From positions 3,644,001-3,708,000 of the forward strand of contig CANUEZ040000117.1 in NCBI GenBank assembly GCA_948099385.1: a stretch of 64,000 nt of DNA, read 5' to 3'. The notes under the pieces are model-generated. The model was not told the DNA's origin, ran no database searches, and worked only from the letters and a program-made list of their open reading frames with translations. Made by a program: the position numbers and the translations under genes. Below, one piece after another: positions 53,901 to 64,000 of this stretch (positions within the stretch are counted from its first letter, which is position 1; every line of letters starts with the position of its first letter). The DNA is from Fasciola hepatica (Eukaryota > Platyhelminthes > Trematoda > Plagiorchiida > Fasciolidae).

Positions 53901-56339
53901 TAATATAAGCGGTATATTTCTCGACCTCGGCCGAGACGCATACGTGGGAGCATGATTAAGATGTACATTGTCGCTCTGTGGGACAGAAAATTACAAATTT
54001 TGAAGACAGAAGTCATCTTCTCTAGCAACAACAAGTAAATGAAACTGGACTGCGTTTAAATTAACCACAGTAAAAGAGGTTATGCTGCGAAAATGATTCA
54101 GTTTCAGTTTCATCATCGATAGTATTTGAGAACAGGCAGGACATAAAATTGTTGAAACGAACGTTGTCGCATGACGCAAAATATACCACATGCGCAGGGA
54201 TGACACCGAAGTGACGAAGAATGCATTTTTAAGTTTATAAGACGAAGTAACCGGAGAAAGATCGAAATGGCGCTCAAGAGAACTTTACAAATAAGGAAGG
54301 AGTCAGGACGCTGTGAACAAGGAGAGATTACTAAGAATTATGGATACCATCCAGCGACATAAATCCACAACTGACGGAAGAAAGATGGAGACCTACAATA
54401 TGAATAATGAATTGCAAAGAGGAATGCCGTTAAGAGGGAGCAAAATATTGAAGCAGGGAAGACACCAAAAGGCGTTGCCTGGACTAAGTCTGACTACTCC
54501 TGAAGTGATAAATATTTTTTATTTTATCGGGTCTCCTGGGGTATTTCTGCATCTAAGCTGGGCACCATATGTGAGAATGGCATACGGCATTTCGGATGCC
54601 CCCTCTATTGAAATAAGTTCCGTTGCATGGTTGTTAATCAGTTGAAGTCGCAAAGTGAGGTCTCGGCCAGGTATAGTATATCAGCGGGCGATAGCCATAT
54701 GTAATGCGCATTACCTTGTGAGTGGGGTCCTCTTTCGGCGAGAGTGTGTGTTGTCAAGGCCAAAGTAAACAGCGGTAACTGGCGAGCCCCGTCGGTCGAA
54801 AACGACGGCTATTGGCTAATAGTTCAGCAACCATTTATGTGCGCCTTGTAGAAGCATAAGCCCGGGAGGAGACATCAGTGTGGAATAACTGTCAGAGACT
54901 CCACTCAGCCCAAGGGGAAGCTGTCGGAACAGTTCTCGTACCATTCGGTTGAACGGTGATCATATTGGCCAGTGGGTGAGGGGCTTCAGTGAAGGCTCAG
55001 CGGACGCGGGTCAGGCTGTACTACTTAGCCATCAAGTATGAAGAATGACGTGGTAGAATCAGTCAGCTTGCGACTCCAAGCTATCACTTGAAGTTTCTGC
55101 CGGGTGCTATGATAGATAAAACAGTATCAAGCGTGATCTGAGAAAAATGGAGGGACCGCGCCACAGCCGGAGGAAGTTCCAGCTGGGAATCATGGTGATT
55201 ATTGTAACGGCCGAATAACATAGGTGGGGTATGATAATGGAGAGGGAAGAGCTTGGTCGGCATGAGTATGTGCAGAACTAGTGTGCTATCATCCTAATTG
55301 GGCACAAAAAGCGGTACCAGTGGCATGACTGGTGAACTGGAAGCACAGCAGTGGGGTATTTACTAGTCCAGTGCTATTGACTGTTGTCCGGCGCTTGTTT
55401 GCAGGTAACTGATAAGTTGGACAGTAATCTCAGGAGTGGGTCGGGTGCTATGACGAGTAGAAAGCCGTTTTTTACAAGTTTTGGTCATCTATTGCCTCGA
55501 TACGCTATCCACCTCAGTGGGCTAAAAATCTGAGCCACGGTAGAGATTGTATTTGGCAGAAGGCAACAAGAAGCAATATGAACCCAGATAGCAGTTTTTA
55601 CAACTGGTCTGATGGTTATTTCACATGTGCAGCCGTGGGGCACTTACAAATCTGATGCTGCTGGCTGAGGTCTGATGCTGGTTGCTGTTTGATGGGGTTG
55701 TAAATACAAACCTAGCTCGCATACTAGGACATCGGGAACGCTGCATTTTAGCAGAGATGATGAAAGATAAAAGAGTATGAATGGGAAAGATGACCGGTTT
55801 TCGCTACTTTCTTCTTTCTTCTTGGGCTTCACTGAGGTTGGTGTTATTCGTCAGGTAAGTCCACATGCCGTCCGGATCAGTGGGCTGAAAGTCGAGACTA
55901 TGTAAGCAATTGCGCCTGATGTAGACACGCGTGCTAGGTGTGCATATGGACGCCATGGGGTGGTTGAAACTTGGAGCCGGAGGTGGATAAGCATGTGTGG
56001 AGAGTCCAGAGAGCCGTCACCCCAGTCAGTCTAGCGCGTAAAAACAAAACTTTTCGAACGAACAAGGGTGATGTGGGGTTTTCTCCTTTCGCAGGATTAG
56101 AAGTGAACTGATGGGAGACATACCCATAAATGACGGTTGCCCACTTTTTCACGGCCCGATATTGGTGTTATTTAGGGATTAAATCGATCCCTCCAGGTCT
56201 TTTTTGTTTTCCACTTTTCTTTTTTATTGTTTTGGTTTTCTAACGGAGGGATCGTTGTACCTATATGGGAACTTTCCATAGCCCCTCCACCCCATCAAAA
56301 TTTTATGTTTGTTTGTCTTTTTCGCAACTGCCGGGGGAG
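53901..56339. other. Unassigned 2.4-kb region
   Basis: No frame exceeds 110 codons and no family was recognised. A perfect 14-bp palindrome (GTAATGCGCATTAC) is at 54701-54714. Base composition is mixed, with purine-rich plus-strand stretches at 54240-54480. Part of 54600-55600 might be 5' non-coding sequence of a LINE. Confidence 0.4.
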
Positions 56340-56755
56340 GTCCGCTTTCCCTACGTTCGGGCGAAGCTATGATATGGGTGCTGTTGATATCGGTTGGGCC
56401 AGATTTTTCTATTCCCGGCTTTGCGGACTGAAGCGGCCTTCGCCTTGAGCAAACTCTGTAGTGAGCAACCTCCGTCGGGGGATTTGTTGAACAGCGTGGT
56501 CAGCGGCTGCGCCAGGGGCTGAATGATTGGCGGACGGATATCATTGGGAAATGCCGCCTTAGTCCTTGAACACCCCACCTGCTGTGATAGCTTCCTCTGG
56601 CATTCGAGGTGTGGCCGAGGCGGCGATTGGCAAGAAAGTGACCAGCCTTTGTCGGGGTTGTGGCTTTCTATTCGATCTAGCCTTCGCGCCAAAGAATGGA
56701 TACTGATGAGGCTTATACGAAGGGTTCCCCTTGTTTCTTATATGGAAAATGAATG
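56340..56755 (-). pseudogene. CR1-like LINE RT opening fragment
   Basis: The frame 56692-56351 reads TKAAFPNDIRPPIIQPLAQP followed by LTTLFNKSPDGG, the RT entry block. The preceding linker-type segment PRMPEEAITAGGVFKD lies in the frame 56807-56559. It points away from the plus-strand LINE that begins at 56756, so it is a separate, short fragment. Confidence 0.68.
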
Positions 56756-59460
56756 ATGGTGAATCACAACTCAGAGGCCCGAGTGAAGCAAAACACTCAA
56801 GGAACATTCAGGCGCGGGGCCCGATTGCGAACTGAATTCATCGCTGCCCAGGAAAAACAGCATGACGCTTGCTGTATCGGCAACGAATGGAGGGAACCAG
56901 CGATGGAGATTGAGGGAATTGTCTGCATAGATGCCACCGAATCATGGCTACAAGAGGGCGATAGATTAAGTTCAGGGTTTTCAGAGAGATTGAATGAGCA
57001 CGGAGCTGACCTTGCGAATAGAAGGATGGGGGAGGGGTACAACTGTTCGTAGCCCAGCACATAATTCAAAAGGACAGTGTGAACTACATGACGCCCTATA
57101 TATAGGCTACGCAGCACAAATACAAATTCGAGGTGGGTGGCACTAGTGGATGCTCACAGGAGCTCATCCCCTAACGCGGAGGAAGATGCGGACCTGCCAA
57201 AATATCTAAAACTATCATCCAAATAAACAAAGTGGTGTCTAGTCCTTGAGGGGATTTTAGTGCACCGGAGATAAACTGGCAAGTGAAATGGGCGCCGGCG
57301 AGATCTTTCGGTCAGAGGTATTTTGACTACATTGAGTACGGGGTGCCAATACAGTACACTGGTTATCACACAAGGTGGCGGGAAGGTCAGAGGCCAAAGA
57401 TGTTGGCGCCGCTCTAGGGAAAATCAATCACGGAATCCTCAGGTTCTGGTTCTTGAGTCGGGGGGGATCCACCGGATAAGGGGCAAAGGTCCCTCGGGAA
57501 GTTGGACGAAAGTGGCCTGACAGCGAGGGCAGAGTTGCCAGTTTGAAATGCCAAGGGCAGAGTAAGAGAAGTGTGAGGGGTTATAGGAATCGACATACTA
57601 CATGCGACGAATGAAGTAGCCCCGCTGCTCAGTGTCCGGAGAAGAGACTTACCACCGGGGAAGAAGAGCTGAATGACCCGGGATTTGAGGGGGAAACACC
57701 AATCATGGAAAACATCCTAGGAAAATGGTGTTCACCGGTGCTTCATCTAGTGTAAAATAATAAAGTCAGGTAGAGGCTCAACAGAGGCTTAAAAAATTGC
57801 CCTACAATTTGAGCATCGCTAGGTCAGCGAAGAAACATCCAAAAGTGTTCCACAACTACTTCCAGGCCAAAGCGGCCATGAGAGTTGCAGTGGGTAGGTG
57901 AGGTTGGGAATGAGTACCCTGCTTGGAACAACAAGCAGAAGGCAGAAGTACTGGGGAAGTACTTCGGCGAGGTCCACAGGTTGGACCGAGGTTGTCCTCC
58001 ACGGCCTCCAGGGCAACGTAGGCCTAGGCAGACGGAGGAATTTGAGATAGGACCAAAAGATGTTTCATTGGCCTTAGAGCATTTGAACGAGGGAAATCCC
58101 TGAGACAAAATGGCACGCACCCAGCTGGCCGGGGTACGGGCAGGGCCTTCGGCTAAGTTGTTCAACAAATCCCTCAGGGAGGTAAGGTTGCCTGCTGAAA
58201 GGAAAACAGCGGAATACATACGGTCTCACAAAGGCGATGGAAGGGATGACGTGGAGACTTATCGGCCTGTGATTCTACCATTGGTAGTACTAGAGGTAAT
58301 GAAGAGAATCATTAGAACTGCTCCGCCGCGGAACCTGAAGATAATAATCTGGTTGTAGGGGAACAACACGTACCCACAAGAGTAAAGCCCTGCCTCGGCA
58401 ACCTCCAGAGCTTCCTTGACGAGGCTACCGGGAGATTAGACCAAAGTTAGGAAGCTGAAGTGTGTTATCTCGACCTTCGCAAAGCCTTCGATGCAGCAAA
58501 ACCACAGATGGGTGATGCATAAACAAGGTGGAATGACGAGTGATACAGGGGCATTGAACCCGTTGCAGGCCTACCCGTATGACGAAGATTCTACGCCAAG
58601 GATGAGGGCGCCAAATCCACAATGGCGACGGGGGTACCGCAAGGATCAGTGTTGGGACCAGCAATCATCTTGGTATATGTGAAAGACCTACCGAGTGTCT
58701 TTCTATCAACATGTTTTATGTTCGCGAGAAACTGGTCATATCTTTGGAATCCACCCAGGTCCCGAGGGACCCAGATACCATGCGTAAATGAATGGTAGCC
58801 CGAGACCAACCCTTGAACCCAGGGTGGTATTGACGACTGCTGGTAGAAAGGGCCCGGGAACAGGCTGCCTGAACCCGGACAACTAGGAACCAATGGCTAG
58901 GAAGACAGAGATCCGGGACTTGGGGATAATTGCAACCAGCATCTTAAGCCTTAGGCGCAGTGTCTGTCAGCGGCCAACGAGGCGAACACAGCCATGCACC
59001 AACTAGGGAGAACAGTGACTTCAAGGGACCCCAGAATCATGCTACTCACTCACACGGCACTGATGCGGCCCCACCAGCAGTGGGTAGTTCAGGCAGTGAC
59101 AACCCAGTTAGTTAGGGATAATCACATGCTGGAGAGGGTCAATAAAAGGCCCACAAGAACCCTCTCCGTTTTATAAGGATCGGAGTACAAAGACAGATTG
59201 GCATCCCTAGATTCGTTCCCGCTCGAGCGCGCAGGTGTAAGGGGAGACCTAAAAGAAACAATGAAGGAACCAAAAGGTTTGTGGGGAATGGACAAATCAT
59301 CATTTGCCCGTGAAAGGTCAGGTCATGTAACAGGATTTGAGGATCGGGCCAATAGATTGGTCCATGTTCTTGCACCAGCGAGCTTCGAGATGAATCTTGC
59401 TGATCTGCGACTTCCATGTTTGCCTTCGCTTCTTTCGTTTATTCTGCAGAAGTAACGGCT
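56756..59460 (+). pseudogene. CR1-like LINE, endonuclease to C-terminus, decayed
   Basis: The frame 56753-57052 reads GIVCIDATESWLQEGD (TESWL at residues 62-66, catalytic Glu). GDFSAPEINW is at 57250-57279, in place of GDFN. A linker (KQKAEVLGKYFGEVHRLD) sits at 57930-57985. RT sequence includes IGPKDVSLALEHLNEG and DDVETYRPVILPLVVLEV (58040-58300), CYLDLRKAFDAAKP (58460-58500) and GVPQGSVLGPAIILVYVKDL at 58632-58691. The C-terminal domain follows (59190-59420, FPLERAGVRGDLKETMK). Frames are broken many times and no YADD is readable. Confidence 0.82.
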
Positions 59461-59699
59461 TTTACACTCAATTCGCTGTCGGGAGAGCGTAATGCCTCCA
59501 AGGTCGCGAGCCGGATCCTATTCAAGGTCTAGCTGCCCCCAAAGGTGTCAGCATTATAGGCAGTGCTTAGATCAGAGTTAATCGCTGTGGGATGGGGAGT
59601 AAGGAGAACAAATTGGGGGATGGGGTGGTAGTGAGAGACAAAGGTAGGTGTAATACAGATGGAAAGTTGTTGCAGAAGAAGGAATGGCGCTGTGCCCGC
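59461..59699. other. Tail-to-tail junction between opposing LINEs
   Basis: Sequence between the C-terminus of the plus-strand LINE (56756-59460) and the C-terminus of the minus-strand LINE (59700-60805). Probably their 3' UTRs. No tandem tail was recognised. Confidence 0.35.
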
Positions 59700-60805
59700 T
59701 ATTGCCTTTGAGTGATGAAGATTTAAGTGCATTCATGGAACACACCAAGCTAGCAAGTGCCTAAACTTGTCTTGAAGCCCGCCACCGATGTGCCAGATAC
59801 CACCTCGGTGGTCAGTGCTTTCCGTGGGTTGGCAAAGCGGCAGGCAAAAATGTCTCCTTAGGCTTTTATTGCTTTCCTTTTGATGAGCTGAAACTCTTTT
59901 CCCTTGGGAATGGAACCCCGTGTCAGCATCAACAAGGGCTTCGTTGGAAAGGACAGTTCTTTAATTGGCTTAAGAGCCTCTGTCAGATCCCATTTGAGCC
60001 ATCCACGTTTTACAAAAGGGAGTTTCAGCGCTATTAACCTCTTCAGGTATGTTTCGTCCCTGGGTCCCAGTACCAGTCAGGTAAATCATCGCTGCACTTT
60101 CTTCAGAACAGCAGTGTCCCGCACAGGAGCTGGAGCTCAAGCTCGGAAACAATACTGTAGGTGCTGTCTAACCAATGCCTAGTAGAAAGGCAACGGAAAA
60201 AGCCCCCTGGAAGCTACAACGAGCAATTTTTTGCGGAGTGCCCTGGGCACCCCTGCAGCGGCAGCCACACGCGGTGGGGACGATTGATAGCGATTGTCTA
60301 TCAGGACTCCAAGGTCAGCGATGACCGTAACCGTCCTCATGGCCTGTGGGTCTTGTAGATCAAGATATATTGATTTTCCGCCCATGTCCTGGGTGAAATA
60401 CCTTCGTTCCCCTGTGTCGAGTGACGGTTGCCACTAGGGGGTTCACGGGTGAACCCTATTCAACTCCTCTTGAGGTGATGCGGTTCTCGGTTTACCCCCC
60501 AGCTGTGGGTCGTCCGAAAACAGGTATCCTGCGTTTTGTGTATCTTCTTATAGGTCGTTGATGCAGGTCAAAAACAGAAGAGGACCCATCACTGATCTCT
60601 TGGGGCCGGCACTGGTGGACATAGCCCTCAGGGACTCTCTCCCCTCCACCCAAACGCGACGAGCTCGAGTTGTGGGATATGCCTTGGTCCATCCCAGCGC
60701 CTGGGGAGCCATACCCAGTGCTTCCAATTTGCGCAACAGAAAACGGTGGTTTACGAAGTCAAAAGCCTTTTGGAGGTCAAAATGGCAGACCTCAACTCGT
60801 TCACC
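59700..60805 (-). pseudogene. CR1-like LINE, RT palm to C-terminus
   Basis: Minus-strand translation starts VEVCHFDLQKAFDFVNHRFL (60800-60740, motif A with catalytic Asp). The frame 60736-60548 then reads LLRKL-type sequence and MGPLLFLTCINDL (motif B end). C-terminal matches VLKKVQR, LKLPFVKRGWLKWDLTEALK (about 60020-59960) and VSGTSVAGFKTSLGT (59810-59765) follow in order. The YADD region (about 60500-60400) is unreadable. The N-terminal RT part is missing above 60805. Confidence 0.78.
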
Positions 60806-62640
60806 CCTAGCCTAGCCCTTTTTGACTGGTGCCCTCATCATGCACTACCTGCAATCAACAGCTACCAATGTCTTTATAAAACAAAATACCAACCACTTGG
60901 ATATTCATTCTTTTATCACGTATGCAGAAAATCTCACTTTTACACTCAACTTCCTCTGTTCCTTCGGGTCTGGCCTTTCCCAGTCACCGCAGTCTTCCTT
61001 CCTCTTCGCCACCTGTGCATATTTGCTTGGTTGCATCAGCAGCGTCTGTCTCCAACAGTGTTTTTACGATGGCTTGTTGAAATTCCCAGTTGTGTCCATT
61101 CACCATTCACGCTCCTTAAAAGCACACTGCGTTCCTGGTGAGGGTTTCTGCCTCCATGTGATTTTCTATATAATATCGTAATTACCTATATGGAAAGGCC
61201 AATATAATTATCCCATTCGACTCACTTGCATTTGTTTCACAGGCACCACCCACAATGGGTTATCTAATGGTGGGTCAATCTTCTCTATATCCTGCAGGCA
61301 TCTCTGACTGCACTTTCATTACACCATGTTAACTCTATTTTTAATTTTCTTTTGGCAACACTCTCAACCCGTTTCTCGACACTGATTCCTCAGATATCCA
61401 GTTGGTGCCACACCGCGACTCCTCCTACACTTCCCGACTCTTCTTTGAATCTCCTTCACTCCACCACTCTCTCCCTATGTTCATCGACTGCAAACCAAAT
61501 TCCGTAGATCGTCGCGATCCATTCTGGACTACCGGACCCGTCGTAGACAGTTATCGGCACCCATAAGGCAAGTTTTGTATTATTCCTGCCCCAACTCCCT
61601 GTTCATGTTGTGACGTCTAATACCAGTTGTTTCATGGGTTCCTGCAAACACTGTACTTTTACTCTTCTTCGGTGTGGCTTCATCTGCATTCCTAAGTCCA
61701 TCCCGCTAACCGCATCTTCCCCGTTCCGAACTCGAAGCGGATTCATAATTGCCGCGCCGAGCCCTCCTCTCTTTAGTTCACTTAAACACCGTCAAAGCTG
61801 ATCGTTCTATTACTGCAATTGTGTAAACCATGAGCTTCAAAATTGTGATTACCCTACATTACTGTGAATTGCTGTGTCCTCTGATCATGCTTTGTGCATG
61901 TGTCTTGACCATGATCAGAAAATGTACTATTGTTTTTATTATTATTATAACTTGGTCGGTATTTCGTCCAAGATGGCAGTAAGTTAGACAAGCACGACCT
62001 ATTTTCCACAAATCAGTGTTCTCTGTTAAAAATGATTCTATTTTCAATCAGGTGACCGGCCATGAGACTCCTAACCAGTCCCTCCATTATTTTTGGTGGC
62101 GCAGGCGACAGGCTAACCGGCGGATAGTTTCATACCTTTTCCTTCAGCCCTCTGCTGTAGGTTGGGCTAACTTATGCCGTGAGCCGGTCCCCGGGAAACT
62201 GGCCGCTGTCATGCAATTTAGTTACAATTAAGCAAGAGGAGCCTTTGCTACCTAAGCCAGGGGGAGTATAACAACAGTAAGGTGCAATTTGGGCCGGCTG
62301 CCTTGTGTAAGGTAGGACCCCTCAGAGATTCTTCTGCTCCGTCCGCGGTAACAAGGATTGGCAAGTTTACCTGTAGTCTAGTGGGAGTTCTTTCGCCGGA
62401 TTCAGTCCGTTTTCTTGGCGGTGCAGAGTTGTGAGAATAATATCTAACCTGCCGATCGTACGTAAAGTAATAACCTGGACCCGGACTATGCGCAATGGAA
62501 GAACGGCAGCACCATGCAATAACAGCAAAATTTATTCTGCTGCATTTTTCTGAAGCTCACTTGTTTATATACAAAAATAGGCATGCACTTATCGGCAGAC
62601 TACGTCCTGATCAACAGCAAGGCAACGTCGCCGTATCTAC
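60806..62640. other. Unassigned 1.8-kb region, possible insertion in a LINE
   Basis: No motif recognised. An ATT run lies at 61938-61950. The minus-strand LINE stops at the start of RT motif A on the left and, on the right, at the linker, so this stretch could be foreign DNA replacing the RT fingers. Alternatively, the flanks are two unrelated LINE copies. Confidence 0.45.
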
Positions 62641-63960
62641 ATGACCTAACGGTTACGGCCCAGCTTTACCTGATTCGCTGGGTACTTGAAATGAGGCCGC
62701 GTGTGGAGGCAGCTGAATCTCTGGAACTCTCTCGAAGTGCTGTCGCAGTATCTCCGCCTTGGCACCACTGTCCAGTACATGTTCACCATTTTTGTTCTCA
62801 ACAGACCCCACAACTACAAGCTCGGCTGATTTCGACAGAACATACTTGTAGTAGGCTTTTGGGCACCTTTCAGCATTTCTGGCCCGGGTGACCTCATAAG
62901 ATAGCGCGCATCGTTTTTGGACACTGACAGTCACTTCTCGAGTTATCTTGAGCGGCAGGAATCTCCCGTGTCCTCCTGACTGATGGTGCGGAAGACAATT
63001 CCTGAGTTTTAGAATTTGAGCCTCAACTGCTCATCTGGTCCACCTCGGTGCCCTTCCGTTTCTGTGGATTCTGCAAGCTGAGGCAAATTGCACTGTGAGC
63101 AAAAAAAGATTGTTCCTGAATACGGTCCATTCTTCTTCCACGCGTACGTAGTGTTAGTCCGATGTTAGAGCTTGGGTCGCGAAGACCAAGCCCTGTATAT
63201 CGAGATCTTGAAAGCATCTTTTGAGTTTGCGGGGTACTCTTTCCTTCAATGCCAATTAGCTGCAAAGGACCACCCAACAGTTACTTCTTCCAAAGAAAGC
63301 TGATACCTGCAGGCCCCCAGTGTCACCGGCGAGTTTGGTGATTATCATGTCCAGCTGCCCGGGAGTTTGTCCTTCCCTCTACCTGGTTGGTTGGCAGACA
63401 TGCTGGACAAGCGCCTCCTCCAGTACGAAGTATAGCAGCCTGATAGGGAAGCCGTCACCCGCTACCCATGGATTCACCCGGCCTATCTCGGGGGCAGTGA
63501 AGTCCCCGAGGATTTTGAGTTCGTTTGCTCCTTCTATGACGAGGTGAAGGTAATTCTGCAAGGCTAGATCCTCCGGTGGGTTGGTATAGGGGCTGTAACA
63601 CGGTTTTGAGCCTCACAGTGCCAAATTGGAAAGGAATGTTGAAACCAAAGCGCGATTGATCCGTAGATTGTAAGATTCTTGATTACCAAATTAACAATAG
63701 CATAAGACAGGCTGTGGCTGACTCTACCTTCCCCTGCATTTTCTGTCCCATGTAAACCACCTTGGGGCTCTGACTTCCCCGATACGGCCAGAGTTATAGC
63801 GGCACATCTGTGGAGGTTCCTGACTGTGATTGTCTCCCAGCACATTGTTCATCGCCAACGAGACAACAGAACCATCAAAAGGTAACAGATTGGCATAAAA
63901 AGGAGAGACAAAATACCCCACTCTTTTGTCTTTCAGGCGCACCAGCCTTGTCACATGTGA
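62641..63960 (-). pseudogene. CR1-like LINE endonuclease C-half and linker
   Basis: The frame 63561-63379 reads IEGANELKILGDFTAPEIGR and then LEEALVQHVCQPTR (the GDFN motif, Asn to Thr, and the following helix). Minus-strand translation continues PGQLDMIITKLAGDTG (63360-63310). The frame 62934-62653 is the linker: RARNAERCPKAYYKYVLSKS, GSVENKNGEHVLDSGAKAEI and LRQHFE. Upstream of 63561 the frames 63845-63564 and 63954-63724 occupy the expected endonuclease N-half, but motifs there are unclear. The element runs toward the right window edge. Confidence 0.8.
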
Positions 63961-64000
63961 CCCATGTCTCCAAGATGCAGTTTGCTACGGACTGACTGAT

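Noticed and set aside
56756..57052. 99-codon plus-strand frame as a host gene
   Set aside because: It carries the LINE endonuclease motif TESWL and is followed in order by the rest of a LINE.

Overview
This window looks like repeat-dense nuclear DNA of an animal, most likely an invertebrate. A flatworm (cestode or trematode) is my best guess. That guess rests on the mix of retroelements: an intact BEL/Pao LTR element, an RTE-type LINE with a trinucleotide tail, and many diverged CR1/Jockey-type LINE pieces. It is an inference and no host gene confirms it. I found no convincing host protein-coding gene, rRNA, tRNA, CRISPR array or bacterial-style operon. Nearly every reading frame I could identify belongs to a retrotransposon.

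The one intact genetic unit is a full-length BEL/Pao retrotransposon at 21193-27652 on the + strand. It has two 426-bp LTRs that differ at 3 positions, a perfect 5-bp target-site duplication (ACCTC), and one uninterrupted 1828-codon gag-pol frame (gag, zinc knuckle, aspartic protease, reverse transcriptase, RNase H, integrase). It sits inside the reverse-transcriptase region of an older, decayed LINE on the same strand. That LINE stops at 21192 and resumes at 27653.

Layout, left to right. 1-780: CR1-like LINE RT remnant (-), cut by the window edge. 2470-2665: copy of a GC-rich repeat. 3342-7080: RTE LINE (-), damaged by only a few stops and shifts, with a (GAT)n 3' tail. 7175-8225: unclassified repeat. 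8240-11580: CR1-like LINE (-). 11590-15310: Jockey/CR1-like LINE (-) with ORF1, endonuclease and the start of RT. 16000-19720: decayed Ty3/gypsy element (-). 20178-28050: old LINE (+) split by the BEL/Pao element. 28537-32215: a GC-rich repeat split by a 1.4-kb unclassified element, followed by a second copy of that element. 32216-33150: LINE RT remnant (+). 36200-39960: second, badly decayed BEL/Pao element (-), itself interrupted. 40540-42400: LINE remnant (+). 45800-50282: nearly full-length CR1 LINE (+) ending in (ACTGA)n. 50283-51900: a different LINE (+). 52290-53900: CR1-like LINE (-) of the same family as 1-780. 56340-56755: LINE RT fragment (-). 56756-59460: CR1-like LINE (+). 59700-60805 and 62641-63960: CR1-like pieces (-) that may be one interrupted element.

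The large unassigned stretches (781-2469, 33151-36199, 43016-45074, 53901-56339, 60806-62640) carry stop-rich sequence with no family I recognise. They may be older repeats, LINE 5'/3' non-coding parts, or introns of a gene whose exons lie elsewhere. I see no new multi-gene system. The value of the window is in the nested, datable insertions and in an unclassified repeat family.
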